A stretch of 64,000 nt of DNA from Streptomyces genisteinicus. GTDB taxonomy: Bacteria; Actinomycetota; Actinomycetes; Streptomycetales; Streptomycetaceae. This document shows positions 1 through 8,195 of this stretch, in pieces. How positions within the stretch are numbered: position 1 is the first letter of the stretch; the number at the start of each line of letters is the position of its first letter. The notes beneath the pieces were generated by a model, which was not told where the DNA came from, did not search any database, and saw nothing but the letters and a program-made list of their open reading frames with translations. The stretch spans positions 868,001 to 932,000 of the forward strand of contig NZ_CP060825.1 of NCBI RefSeq assembly GCF_014489615.1, read 5' to 3'. The position numbers and the translations under genes are program-made.

Positions 1-57
1 GTGGTGCGGCTGGCCAGGATCTGGACGAAGAGCGTCTCCTACGGGCGCGTGCGCTGA
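1..57 (+). CDS. C-terminal tail of an unidentified protein (cut by window edge)
   Basis: An open frame enters from the left edge and stops with TGA at 55-57, giving an 18-residue tail ending SYGRVR. The tail is too short to assign to a family. It would converge on the ATP-binding regulator gene, whose stop is at 89. The reading frame could also be fortuitous, because open frames are common at this GC content. Confidence 0.3.
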   Translation: MVRLARIWTKSVSYGRVR

Positions 58-88
58 CGCCGGCGCCCCGGACACGGTTCACGCGCCG

Positions 89-526
89 TCACAGGGCGAC
101 GCGCTCCACGGACGACCAGGGCAGGGCGATCCACACCGTCTTGCCGCCCTCCTCGGTGGGCGTGACGCTGAACCGGCCCCCGTGCCGGGCCGTGAGGAGG
201 CGGACGATGTCCATGCCCCGGCCGTTGTCCTGACGGACCGCGGCCGGCAGGCGGCGCGGCCAGCGCGGGTGGCTGTCGGTGACGCCGACGCGCAGGACCT
301 CGTCGCGTTCCAGGACGAGGTCGAGCCGGAAGAACGGTGACAGGCCGAAGGTGTGCTGCACGGCGTTGGTGGCGAGTTCGGAGACGATCAGCCGCACGGT
401 GTCCGTGGTGTCGGAGTCGTCGGGGAGCCCCCAGGAGACCACGGCGTCGGTGGCGAACCTGCGCGCCGACGACACGGACGCCGGGTCGCTCGGCAGCGTG
501 ACGGATGCTTCCTGACGGTCTGCCAT
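89..526 (-). CDS. ATP-binding regulatory protein, RsbW-like histidine-kinase fold
   Basis: This protein of about 145 residues is a single HATPase_c domain. It shows the N-box ELATNAVQHT, the G1-like DNGRGMDIV and a C-terminal GGKTVWIALPW strand. Streptomyces has many such stand-alone anti-sigma or serine-kinase-like ATPases, which usually act on anti-anti-sigma factors or DNA-binding partners in the cytoplasm. No partner gene is visible here. I chose ATG at 526 (MADRQEASVT) because family similarity starts there. An upstream in-frame GTG at 586 would add 20 basic residues. The partner and target cannot be inferred from this window. Confidence 0.82.
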   Translation of the reverse strand: MADRQEASVTLPSDPASVSSARRFATDAVVSWGLPDDSDTTDTVRLIVSELATNAVQHTFGLSPFFRLDLVLERDEVLRVGVTDSHPRWPRRLPAAVRQDNGRGMDIVRLLTARHGGRFSVTPTEEGGKTVWIALPWSSVERVAL

Positions 527-976
527 GGTGACGCTGTCCTTTCCCACCGGGCCGTGCCGCGGCCTACGGCGGATGAACGCGATCACGCATCAGGTCGGCC
601 CCGCGCTGTGCTTCGCCGCCAGCCTGCCACCTGCGACGGGGCTGGGGAACCGTTCCGCCGAGATATCTGCCGATCTGTCGCCCAAAACGGTGAACTCTGC
701 TACGAGGGAGCGTATTTGGGTCCACATCGGGCCGCGCGGCCCCGGCACGGGCGGCCCGGCCGGGACCCCGGCGGCTCCCCCGGGGCAGCGGGGCTCATCC
801 CGGAGGGCCGGTCCCGCGGCAGCGGCGGCTCGCACGGGAGCGGCGTCCTAAGGCGTCGACGGCTCACACGCGACCGGCCCGTCACGCGGCAGCGGCAGCT
901 CACACGCGACCGGTCCGTCCCGCGGCAGCGGCAGCGGCAGCTCACACGCGACCGGCCCGCCCCGCCGTCGGGCGGC
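527..976. other. 450-bp gap with GC-rich direct repeats
   Basis: This region lies between the start of the ATP-binding regulator and the end of bioF. I see no convincing gene. About 590-720 has somewhat lower GC content and may hold the regulator's promoter. From about 810 to 965 the DNA is a run of degenerate direct repeats, described separately. Confidence 0.6.
862..963. repeat. Direct repeats of 36 and 42 bp downstream of bioF
   Basis: Three tandem units start at 862, 898 and 940, each opening with GCTCACACGCGACCGG. The first is 36 bp. The second is 42 bp because it has one extra GCGGCA. The third decays towards the bioF stop. A more diverged unit is visible at about 811-840. The units are not multiples of a recognised element and lie outside genes, so this looks like a small expansion by slippage. 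Confidence 0.7.
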
Positions 977-2140
977 TCACCCCGGAGGGGCCGGCGCGGT
1001 CCGAAGGATCGTCGCGACGGCCGTGTCGATCTGCGCGCCGGTCAGATCGGCGCGCGCCGTCAGCCGGATCCGCGAGATCCCGTCCGGCACCGAGGGCGGA
1101 CGGAAGCAGCCGACGACCAGGCCCGCCGCGCGGCAGTCGGCGGCCCAGCGCAGCGCCGCCTCCGGGGAAGGAGCCCGGACGGAGACGACGGCCGCGTCGG
1201 GGCGCGCGGAGACGAGGCCCTCCCGGGTCAGCCGCCGGTGCAGTTCGGCGGCGACCGCGCGGGCGCGCGCCGCGAGCTCGGGCTCGCGCCCGAGGACCCG
1301 CAGCGCGGCGAGCGCCCCGCCTGCCGCGGCCGGGGCGAGCCCGGTGTCGAAGATGAACGTCCGGGCCGTGTTGACCAGATGCGCGATCACCCGGGCGGGC
1401 CCGAGCACCGCGCCGCCCTGGCTGCCCAGCGACTTGGAGAGGGTGACCGTGGCCACCACGCCGGGATCGCCCGCGAGTCCCGCGGCGGCGGGGGCGCCGC
1501 GGCCTCCGTCCCCGAGCACCCCGAGACCGTGGGCGTCGTCGACGAGCAGCGCGGCACCCGCGTCACGGCAGACGCCGGCGAGCGCGCCCAGCGGAGCGGC
1601 GTCGCCGTCCACGGAGAACACCGAATCGGTGACGACCAGCGCCCGGCGCCCGGGATGGGCGGCGAGCGTCTTGCGCACCGCCTCCGGCGCCGCGTGCGGG
1701 ACGACCGCCGTCTCGGCGCGCGCCAGGCGGCAGCCGTCGACGATCGACGCGTGGTTGGCCGCGTCCGAGACCACCAGCGCGCCGTGCGCGCCGAGCGCGG
1801 TGACGGCGGCGAGGTTGGCCGCGTAGCCGGAGGAGAGGACGAGGGCCGCCTCGAAGCCGCAGAACGCGGCGAGTTCGCGCTCCAGTTCGGCATGGAGCTC
1901 GGTGGTTCCCGTGACGAGCCGGGAGCCGGTCGCTCCCGCGCCCCAGCGGTGCACGGCCCCGGCGGCGCCCGCGACGACCTCGGGGCGGCGGGTCAGGCCG
2001 AGGTAGTCGTTGCCCGCCAGGTCCAGCGCCGTCGATCCGGCGCTGCGGGGACGCAGGGTGCGGACCAGTCCGAGACGCTCACGCCGGCGCGCCTCCTCGT
2101 CGATCCAGTCGAAGGGATCTCCCTGGGCGGCGTGCGGCAT
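977..2140 (-). CDS. bioF: 8-amino-7-oxononanoate synthase (biotin synthesis)
   Basis: This 387-residue PLP enzyme of the alpha-oxoamine synthase family condenses pimeloyl thioester with alanine, the first step of ring assembly in biotin synthesis. The PLP lysine lies in [12 protein letters not shown]. Other family signatures are the early GNDYLGL segment, [12 protein letters not shown] and [13 protein letters not shown]. The length is normal for BioF. The ATG at 2140 is the only sensible start. The gene is transcribed away from bioBAD across a shared 146-bp intergenic region, so all four genes are probably co-regulated. Confidence 0.96.
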   Translation of the reverse strand: MPHAAQGDPFDWIDEEARRRERLGLVRTLRPRSAGSTALDLAGNDYLGLTRRPEVVAGAAGAVHRWGAGATGSRLVTGTTELHAELERELAAFCGFEAALVLSSGYAANLAAVTALGAHGALVVSDAANHASIVDGCRLARAETAVVPHAAPEAVRKTLAAHPGRRALVVTDSVFSVDGDAAPLGALAGVCRDAGAALLVDDAHGLGVLGDGGRGAPAAAGLAGDPGVVATVTLSKSLGSQGGAVLGPARVIAHLVNTARTFIFDTGLAPAAAGGALAALRVLGREPELAARARAVAAELHRRLTREGLVSARPDAAVVSVRAPSPEAALRWAADCRAAGLVVGCFRPPSVPDGISRIRLTARADLTGAQIDTAVATILRTAPAPPG

Positions 2141-2286
2141 CCGTGGTCCGGTCCTTTTGTAGGCAGCGGACAGACCCTAGCCCGGGACGGACCGGATGGG
2201 GATGTGGTCATCCACACACCTGTTTCGGGCGCCGTTGTCGAGTTCCTCCTTGGCCGCGGCCAGTGCCGTACGTCAGGATCAGCGCC
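2141..2286. promoter_or_regulatory. Divergent bioF/bioBAD promoter region with a small dyad
   Basis: This 146-bp segment separates two biotin transcription units. It contains the dyad TGTGG-TCAT-CCACA at 2203-2216, which could be an operator. I could not match it to a known BioR, BioQ or BirA box, so the assignment as a biotin operator is inference from position only. Confidence 0.45.
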
Positions 2287-3462
2287 ATGGACCTGCTGAA
2301 CACGCTGGTGGACAAGGGGCTGCGGCGCGAGCTGCCGACCCGTGAAGAAGCGCTCGCCGTGCTGGCGACCTCCGACGACGACCTGCTCGATGTGGTGGCC
2401 GCGGCCGGCAAGGTGCGCCGCCAGTGGTTCGGCCGCAGAGTCAAGCTCAACTACCTGGTCAACCTGAAGTCCGGCCTCTGCCCGGAGGACTGCTCCTACT
2501 GCTCGCAGCGACTCGGGTCGAAGGCGGAGATCCTCAAGTACACCTGGCTGAAGCCGGACGAGGCGTCCCAGGCGGCCGCCGCCGGTGTCGCGGGCGGCGC
2601 GAAGCGGGTGTGCCTGGTGGCGAGCGGCCGCGGGCCGACCGACCGGGACGTGGACCGCGTGTCGAAGACCATCGAGGCGATCAAGGAGCAGAACGAGGGC
2701 GTCGAGGTGTGCGCCTGCCTCGGACTGCTCTCGGACGGCCAGGCGGAACGGCTGCGCGACGCCGGCGCGGACGCGTACAACCACAACCTGAACACCTCGG
2801 AGTCCACCTACGGGGAGATCACCACCACCCACACCTACGCCGACCGCGTGGACACGGTGAACAAGGCGCACGCGGCCGGTCTGTCGGCCTGCTCGGGGCT
2901 GATCGCCGGAATGGGCGAGAGCGACGAGGACCTGGTGGACGTGGTCTTCTCGCTGCGCGAGCTGGACCCGGACTCGGTGCCGGTCAACTTCCTGATCCCG
3001 TTCGAGGGCACGCCGCTCGCCAAGGAGTGGAACCTCACCCCGCAGCGCGCGCTGCGCATCCTCGCGATGGTCCGCTTCGTCTGCCCGGACGTCGAGGTGC
3101 GTCTGGCCGGCGGCCGCGAGGTGCACCTGCGCTCGCTGCAGCCGCTCGCCCTGCACCTGGCGAACTCGATCTTCCTCGGCGACTACCTGACCAGCGAGGG
3201 CCAGGCGGGCAGGGCCGACCTGGAGATGATCGCGGACGCCGGGTTCGAGGTCGAGGGCAGCGACACGACGACCCTGCCCGAGCACCGTGCGGCGGCCGGA
3301 GGCGGCTGCGGTTCGGTCTGCGGGGACGGCGGGGGCGGCTGCGGCGACGAGCCGGCCGCCGAAGCGGCGGAGCCCGCGGCGGCTCCGGCGACCGGCGCCC
3401 GGACGGACCTGGTCGCGGTGCGCCGCCGCGGCGCGGGCACGGACCTCGCGCCCAATGCCTGA
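2287..3462 (+). CDS. bioB: Biotin synthase (radical SAM)
   Basis: This 391-residue radical SAM enzyme inserts sulfur into dethiobiotin. The SAM-cluster motif CPEDCSYC is at about residues 66-73. Cysteines corresponding to the second [2Fe-2S] cluster are present in [16 protein letters not shown] and [10 protein letters not shown], with the arginine ligand in VRLAGGRE. The protein carries about 60 extra C-terminal residues with a glycine/cysteine patch (three cysteines in [13 protein letters not shown]) and then an Ala/Pro-rich tail. The start is ATG 2287, where family similarity begins. Its end overlaps bioA by 8 bp, which indicates translational coupling. Confidence 0.96.
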   Translation: MDLLNTLVDKGLRRELPTREEALAVLATSDDDLLDVVAAAGKVRRQWFGRRVKLNYLVNLKSGLCPEDCSYCSQRLGSKAEILKYTWLKPDEASQAAAAGVAGGAKRVCLVASGRGPTDRDVDRVSKTIEAIKEQNEGVEVCACLGLLSDGQAERLRDAGADAYNHNLNTSESTYGEITTTHTYADRVDTVNKAHAAGLSACSGLIAGMGESDEDLVDVVFSLRELDPDSVPVNFLIPFEGTPLAKEWNLTPQRALRILAMVRFVCPDVEVRLAGGREVHLRSLQPLALHLANSIFLGDYLTSEGQAGRADLEMIADAGFEVEGSDTTTLPEHRAAAGGGCGSVCGDGGGGCGDEPAAEAAEPAAAPATGARTDLVAVRRRGAGTDLAPNA

Positions 3463-4798
3463 GCACTCGGACCGCCCTGCCGGGCCGGCCGGCCCGGGTC
3501 AGCCGGCTCGCGCCGTGTACTCCGCGGGCGAGCTGCTGGCCCTGGACCGGGCGCACGTCTGGCACCCGTACGGCCCGATGCCGGGCCGTACGGACCCGCT
3601 GGTCGTGCGGTCCGCCTCCGGGGTCCGGCTGCGGCTGGCCGAGGAGACCGAGGGCAGGACCGAGCTGATCGACGGCATGTCGTCCTGGTGGTCGGCGGTG
3701 CACGGCTACAACCACCCGGTGCTCAACGCGGCGGCGACCGCGCAGCTGGGGCGGATGAGCCATGTGATGTTCGGCGGGCTCACCCACGAGCCGGCGGTCC
3801 GGCTGGCGGCACGGCTCGTGGAGATCACCCCGGAGCCGCTGCGCCACGTCTTCCTGTGCGACTCCGGCTCCGTCTCCGTCGAGGTCGCCGTCAAGATGTG
3901 CCTCCAGTACTGGCGTTCGCTCGGCCGCCCGGCCAAGCGGCGGATGCTCACCTGGCGCGGCGGGTACCACGGCGACACCTGGCAGCCGATGTCGGTGTGC
4001 GACCCGGAGGGCGGGATGCACGGCCTGTGGCAGGGCGTGCTGCCCGAGCAGGTCTTCGCCCCCGCGCCGCCCGCGGACTTCGAGGAGTCGTACGCCGACG
4101 GGCTGCGGGAGCTGATCGCGCGGCACGCGGACGAGCTGGCCGCCGTGATCGTGGAGCCCGTGGTGCAGGGCGCGGGCGGGATGCGCTTCCACTCGCCCGC
4201 GTACCTGCGGGTGCTGCGCGAGGCGTGCGACGAGCACGACGTGCTGCTGGTCTTCGACGAGATCGCCACGGGCTTCGGCCGGACCGGTGAGCTGTTCGCC
4301 GCGGACCACGCCGGTGTCGCGCCGGACGTGATGTGCCTGGGCAAGGCGCTGACCGGCGGCTATCTGACGATGGCGGCGACGCTGTGCACCCCGCGGGTGG
4401 CCGACGGCATCTCCCGGGGCGAGGTCCCCGTGCTGGCGCACGGGCCGACCTTCATGGGCAACCCGCTGGCCGCGGCAGTGGCCTGCGCCTCCGTGGACCT
4501 TCTGCTGGAGCGGGACTGGCGGCAGGAGGTCAAGCGGATGGAGACGGGTCTGCGCGAGGGCCTCGCCCCGGCCTCGGAGTTGCCCGGGGTGCGGGAGGTC
4601 CGCGTGCTCGGCGGCATCGGCGTCGTCCAGCTCGACCATCAGGCCGACATGGCGGCGGCGACCCGCGCGGCCGTCCGCGAGGGCGTCTGGCTGCGGCCGT
4701 TCCGCGATCTCGTGTACGTGATGCCGCCGTACGTCACCGGGGAGGACGACCTGGCGGCCGTGTGCCGGGGCGTGGTCGCGGCGGCGGCCGCGGGCTGA
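3455..4798 (+). CDS. bioA: Adenosylmethionine-8-amino-7-oxononanoate aminotransferase
   Basis: This 447-residue class III aminotransferase converts 8-amino-7-oxononanoate to 7,8-diaminononanoate using SAM as amino donor. Signatures are [14 protein letters not shown] near the N-terminus, the cofactor-contacting [12 protein letters not shown], and the PLP lysine in [14 protein letters not shown] 3455 lies inside the last codons of bioB (8-bp overlap), so it is very likely translated by coupling. The first 25 residues are Pro/Gly-rich and probably unstructured. Confidence 0.96.
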   Translation: MPEHSDRPAGPAGPGQPARAVYSAGELLALDRAHVWHPYGPMPGRTDPLVVRSASGVRLRLAEETEGRTELIDGMSSWWSAVHGYNHPVLNAAATAQLGRMSHVMFGGLTHEPAVRLAARLVEITPEPLRHVFLCDSGSVSVEVAVKMCLQYWRSLGRPAKRRMLTWRGGYHGDTWQPMSVCDPEGGMHGLWQGVLPEQVFAPAPPADFEESYADGLRELIARHADELAAVIVEPVVQGAGGMRFHSPAYLRVLREACDEHDVLLVFDEIATGFGRTGELFAADHAGVAPDVMCLGKALTGGYLTMAATLCTPRVADGISRGEVPVLAHGPTFMGNPLAAAVACASVDLLLERDWRQEVKRMETGLREGLAPASELPGVREVRVLGGIGVVQLDHQADMAAATRAAVREGVWLRPFRDLVYVMPPYVTGEDDLAAVCRGVVAAAAAG

Positions 4799-4907
4799 GG
4801 CCGCGCGTCAGGAGGGCCGGGGGCAGCACGACCCGGCGGATCGGTCCGGGGCGGGTCGGTCCGGGGGGAACGGTCCGGGCCAGAAAGCAACGACAGGGAA
4901 GTGCAGC

Positions 4908-5621
4908 ATGTCAGTGATCGTCGTGACGGGTACGGGGACCGAGATCGGCAAGACCGTCGTGACGGCGGCCGTCGCCGCGGTGGCCGCCGCCCAGGGGCGC
5001 TCGGTCGCCGTGCTCAAGCCGGCGCAGACCGGTGTCGCACCGGGCGAGCCGGGCGACGCCGCCGAGGTGGCACGGCTCGCGGGCCGGATCACGGCCGTCG
5101 AACTGGCGCGCTTCCCGGAGCCGTTGGCCCCCGCCACGGCCGCGCGGCGTGCGGGGCTCGCCCCGGTGGGGCCCGAGCGGATCGCCGAGGCGGCCGGGAA
5201 GCTGGCGGCCGAGCACGACCTGGTGCTGGTCGAGGGCGCGGGCGGGCTGCTGGTGCGGTTCGACGACACCGGTTCCACCCTCGCCGACGCCGCCGCCCTG
5301 CTCGGTGCGCCGGTGCTGGTCGTCGCCCCGGCCGGGCTGGGCACCCTGAACGCGACCGCGCTGACGGCCGAGGCGCTGCGGGCACGCGGGCTCACCCAGC
5401 TGGGCGTCGTGATCGGCAGCTGGCCGGCCGAGCCGGACCTCGCCGCGCTGTGCAACCGGGCCGACCTTCCGGTCGCCGCGGGCGTCCCGCTGCTCGGCGC
5501 CGTCCCCGGGGGCGCGGGGTCGCTCGGGCCGGAGGCGTTCCGCGCGGCGGCGCCGGACTGGCTCGCCCCCGCGCTCGGCGGCCGCCTGGACACGGCCGCC
5601 TGGGCCGCCGCGGGCGCCTGA
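4908..5621 (+). CDS. bioD: Dethiobiotin synthetase
   Basis: This 237-residue ATP-dependent enzyme closes the ureido ring of dethiobiotin. The P-loop is GTGTEIGKT near the N-terminus. The conserved lysine segment AVLKPAQTG and the VEGAGGLLV motif are present. It is separated from bioA by 109 bp and is probably in the same transcript, which would make bioB-bioA-bioD the operon order. Confidence 0.95.
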   Translation: MSVIVVTGTGTEIGKTVVTAAVAAVAAAQGRSVAVLKPAQTGVAPGEPGDAAEVARLAGRITAVELARFPEPLAPATAARRAGLAPVGPERIAEAAGKLAAEHDLVLVEGAGGLLVRFDDTGSTLADAAALLGAPVLVVAPAGLGTLNATALTAEALRARGLTQLGVVIGSWPAEPDLAALCNRADLPVAAGVPLLGAVPGGAGSLGPEAFRAAAPDWLAPALGGRLDTAAWAAAGA

Positions 5622-5773
5622 ACACCGCCGGGGCGCGTCCGGTGCCCCGGGGGCCCCGCCCCGGCGGGCGTCCCGACGCCCCGCCGTGGCGGGTGCTCGC
5701 ACCGCGCACCGTGCACGGCGGGCCGGGAGCCGAACGGCTCGAAGGCGTCGGGGCCCTCCCGTAGGCTGACCCC

Positions 5774-6130
5774 ATGCGTGCACGCATCGAGGAGATCGTC
5801 TTCGACTGCCACGACCCGGGCCTGCTCGTCCGTTTCTGGGCGGCGCTGCTCGGCGGTGAGGCGGTGGACCGCGGCGCGGACTGGTCGTACGTGGATCCGC
5901 CGGACTCCGTGCGGGTCGCCTTCCAGAAGGTGCCCGAGAAGAAGGCGGCCAAGAACCGGCTCCATCTCGACGTGCACGCGGGGGACGTGGACACGGCGTC
6001 CGACGAGGCCGTGCGGCTCGGCGCCTCCCGCGTCGGGGGGCCCGTCACCGACGCCCACGGCACGTTCCAGGTGCTCGCCGATCCCGAGGGCAACGAGTTC
6101 TGCTTCGTGGCGGGCACGTCCGCCGCCTGA
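5774..6130 (+). CDS. VOC (glyoxalase-like) family protein
   Basis: This 118-residue protein has one vicinal-oxygen-chelate half-barrel pair. It shows the start motif EIVFDCHDPGLLVRFW, NRLHLDVHAGD in the middle and the ending LADPEGNEFCFV. It is of the short glyoxalase-like type common in actinomycetes, whose substrates are generally unknown. Candidate metal ligands are the histidine of HLDVH and the glutamate of PEGNEFC. It has its own upstream gap of 150 bp and no evident partner. Confidence 0.85.
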   Translation: MRARIEEIVFDCHDPGLLVRFWAALLGGEAVDRGADWSYVDPPDSVRVAFQKVPEKKAAKNRLHLDVHAGDVDTASDEAVRLGASRVGGPVTDAHGTFQVLADPEGNEFCFVAGTSAA

Positions 6131-6177
6131 GCCGCGGTCACCCTGGTGGCCCGGCGTCTTCGAGGAGGTCCGGGGGC

Positions 6178-6849
6178 ATGGAGCGTGCGTCGAAGGCGGC
6201 CGGGGACACCGTCCACCATCCTCTCTTCGCGCGCTTCTGGGCGCGGATGAGCGTCGCGGCCGATCACCGCGCCGGGGTCGCGGCGCACCGCGAGGAGCTG
6301 CTGGCGGGGCTGCGCGGCGAGGTCGTCGAGATCGGGGCGGGCAACGGGCTGAACTTCGCCCGCTATCCGGCCGGTGTGGCGCGGGTGCTGGCCGTCGAGC
6401 CGGAACGCACGCTGCGGGACGCCGCACTCACGGCGGCCGCGCGGGCGCAGGTGCCGGTCCGCGTGGTGCCGGGGACGGCGGAGGCGCTGCCCGCAGGCGA
6501 CGGGGAGTTCGACGCGGCGGTGGCCTCGCTGGTGCTGTGCACCGTACGGGACCTGCCGAGGTCCCTCGCGGAGCTCCACCGGGTGCTGCGTCCCGGCGGT
6601 GAGCTGCGGTTCTTCGAGCACGGGCTGGCGCCCACACCCGGCGCGGCACGGGTCCAGCGGGTGGTGGACGCCACGGTGTGGCCCCGGCTGTTCGGCGGGT
6701 GCCACACGGCGCGGGACACGCTCGCCGCGATCGGGGCGGCCGGGTTCGAGCTCGGGGCGTACCGGCGGCTCCAGGTGCCCGCGGGGGGCGTGCCGCTCCC
6801 GAGTTCGCCGTGCGTCATCGGCGTGGCGCGGCGGCGGGCGGACGGCTGA
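6178..6849 (+). CDS. Class I SAM-dependent methyltransferase
   Basis: This 223-residue protein is a UbiE/COQ5-type Rossmann methyltransferase. Motif I is VVEIGAGNGLNFARYP. The post-I acidic residue lies in VLAVEPER, and the later FDAAVASLVLCTV and VLRPGGELRFFEHG match motifs II and III. A strong ribosome site (GAGGAGG) lies about 10 bp upstream of ATG 6178. The substrate cannot be read from the sequence. It converges on the toxin-antitoxin pair downstream. Confidence 0.9.
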   Translation: MERASKAAGDTVHHPLFARFWARMSVAADHRAGVAAHREELLAGLRGEVVEIGAGNGLNFARYPAGVARVLAVEPERTLRDAALTAAARAQVPVRVVPGTAEALPAGDGEFDAAVASLVLCTVRDLPRSLAELHRVLRPGGELRFFEHGLAPTPGAARVQRVVDATVWPRLFGGCHTARDTLAAIGAAGFELGAYRRLQVPAGGVPLPSSPCVIGVARRRADG

Positions 6850-6911
6850 ACGTGCCCGGACGGGAAGCGGCTGTACGAGCCCGGGCGGTCAGCGGACCCG
6901 GGTGGGCGGGC

Positions 6912-7283
6912 TCAGCGGCACCACTGCCGCAGTTCGCCGGCGACGGCGTGGACGTCGGCCTTGCCCTCCTTGACCAGACGGGCGAGGTCGCGCACCTGTT
7001 CCGGAGAGGTGTCGACCTTCAGGCCGGAGGCCACGAGATAGCCGTAGGCGACGGCGGAGGCGAACATCGCGTTCGAGTGCTCCAGCGCCGGCACGTGCAG
7101 GAGGAGTTGGAGCAGGGCGGCGGCCCTGGTGTGCGGGTCCTGGTAGACGGGCGTGCCGAAGATCTCGGCGTCGTGGCGGCCGACGGCGGCGACGAGCGCG
7201 CCCCAGTCCGTCACCTGCGGGTCGCCGGGCGTGCGGTGCTCGGCGACCATGAGCAGCCAGGCGAGGTCGATGGAGAGGCTCAA
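6912..7283 (-). CDS. Fic/Doc-like toxin component with degenerate catalytic motif
   Basis: This 123-residue protein resembles the Doc-like proteins annotated in Streptomyces as Fic-family toxins. It starts at TTG 7283 (first residues MSLSIDLAWLL), and this TTG overlaps the antitoxin stop as TTGA, so it is translationally coupled. Where Fic/Doc proteins carry HxFx(D/N)(G/A)N(K/R)R, this one reads PALEHSNAMFA, keeping the asparagine but not the catalytic histidine or the arginine. AMPylation or phosphorylation activity is therefore doubtful, and it may act differently. The pairing with an RHH antitoxin supports a toxin-antitoxin role. Confidence 0.75.
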   Translation of the reverse strand: MSLSIDLAWLLMVAEHRTPGDPQVTDWGALVAAVGRHDAEIFGTPVYQDPHTRAAALLQLLLHVPALEHSNAMFASAVAYGYLVASGLKVDTSPEQVRDLARLVKEGKADVHAVAGELRQWCR

Positions 7284-7495
7284 CGCCGTTCGCCGAACTC
7301 CTCGGCGAAGACCGCCTCGTACTCCTTCATGAAGTCGGCCGCCGCGTCCACGAAGGTGCGGCCCGCCTCGCCGGCGTCCTGCTTGACGAGTTCCTCGATG
7401 TAGCGGTTGACGCTCATGCCGCGGGCCAGCGCCCGCTGCCGGGCGGCTTCCGCGGTGGTCTCGTCGACCCGTACGTTCAGCTGTGTCTTGGCCAC
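7280..7495 (-). CDS. Ribbon-helix-helix antitoxin
   Basis: This 71-residue protein has an N-terminal ribbon KTQLNVRVDE followed by helices AARQRALARGMSVNRYIEEL, the standard Arc/MetJ-type DNA-binding fold. Its acidic C-terminal tail (FMKEYEAVFAEEFGERR) would be the toxin-binding arm. It starts with GTG 7495 with almost no leader. A perfect 8-bp inverted repeat sits 8 bp upstream of this start, consistent with autoregulation. Its gene overlaps the toxin start by 4 bp. Confidence 0.82.
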   Translation of the reverse strand: MAKTQLNVRVDETTAEAARQRALARGMSVNRYIEELVKQDAGEAGRTFVDAAADFMKEYEAVFAEEFGERR

Positions 7496-7503
7496 CCCTC
7501 AAC

Positions 7504-7523
7504 GCTAGCGCTGGTGCGCTAGC
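7504..7523. promoter_or_regulatory. Perfect palindrome, probable antitoxin operator
   Basis: GCTAGCGC-TGGT-GCGCTAGC is a perfect 8-bp inverted repeat with a 4-bp centre, located 8 bp upstream of the antitoxin GTG. RHH antitoxins usually repress their own promoter through such sites. No other gene start is close on this side except the acetyltransferase at 7603. Confidence 0.75.
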
Positions 7524-7602
7524 ACCCGCAAGGTGCGGGGCGGCGTCCCGCAGGACGAAACCCGGTGGCGGGCGGTTCCGGGCGCGTGCTTGGCTCGCGA
7601 TC

Positions 7603-8025
7603 ATGAACGATCTGCGCATACGTCCCGCCACCCCCGCCGACGCGGAGTCCGTGCTGGCCTTCTGGACCGTCGCGGCGGAGGGGACGAGCATCACGGACGA
7701 CGTCGACGGCGTGACCCGGCTCGTCGGCCGGGACCCCGAGGCGCTGATCCTCGCCGAGCTGGACGGACTGCTGGTCGGGTCGGTGATCGCCGGGTACGAC
7801 GGGTGGCGGTGCTCCCTCTACCGGCTCGCCGTCCTGCCCTCGCACCGGCGGCGGGGCATCTCCGCCGCCCTGCTGGAGGCCGCCGAGCGGCGCTTCGCCG
7901 CGGTGGGCGGGCGGCGCGCCGACGCGATGGTGCTGGAGGCCAACGAACGGGCGCATCACGCCTGGTCGGCGGCCGGGTACGGCCGTCAGGACCAGTGGCG
8001 GCGCTGGGTGAAGCCGTTCGCCTGA
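7603..8025 (+). CDS. GNAT family N-acetyltransferase
   Basis: This 140-residue single-domain acetyltransferase starts LRIRPATPADAESV. The acetyl-CoA-binding strand-loop is YRLAVLPSHRRRGISAALLEAAE (R-x-x-G-I at about residue 80) and the ending is HAWSAAGYGRQDQW. The start is ATG 7603, where family similarity begins. The substrate is unknown. It is transcribed divergently from the toxin-antitoxin pair. Confidence 0.9.
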   Translation: MNDLRIRPATPADAESVLAFWTVAAEGTSITDDVDGVTRLVGRDPEALILAELDGLLVGSVIAGYDGWRCSLYRLAVLPSHRRRGISAALLEAAERRFAAVGGRRADAMVLEANERAHHAWSAAGYGRQDQWRRWVKPFA

Positions 8026-8195
8026 CCGTCGCGCGTCCCTGATTTGCGGCTCCTTTACGATGGGGGGATTGCCGACCCCCCGTACGAAAGGTGTGAGCGT
8101 CCGCCCATGGGCGAGCCTCCCAGTAGCAGACATCGCGCGACCAGCCTCCCCCCGTCCGATCACGGGACGCCCGCTCACGGGACGGAGGTGAACCG
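8026..8195 (+). promoter_or_regulatory. 170-bp leader of the CorC/CNNM gene pair, with G-stem hairpin
   Basis: The segment contains GGGGGG-ATTGCCGA-CCCCCC (8062-8081), extendable by an A-T and a T-G pair. A GC-rich, structured stretch follows up to the strong ribosome site GGAGGTGA just before ATG 8196. The hairpin could terminate the acetyltransferase transcript or be part of a 5' leader. I compared it mentally with the M-box and yybP-ykoY consensus cores and saw no match. Confidence 0.45.

Noticed and set aside
862..963. CRISPR array
   Set aside because: Units are directly adjacent with no unique spacers and no cas genes; simple tandem repeats.
353..2299. Long plus-strand open frame opposite bioF
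   Set aside because: Its composition is that of an antisense frame of GC-rich coding DNA, with no recognisable domain. bioF on the minus strand explains the region.
8026..8195. M-box (Mg2+) or yybP-ykoY (Mn2+) riboswitch
   Set aside because: I could not find the conserved core sequences of either class, so only an undefined leader is reported.
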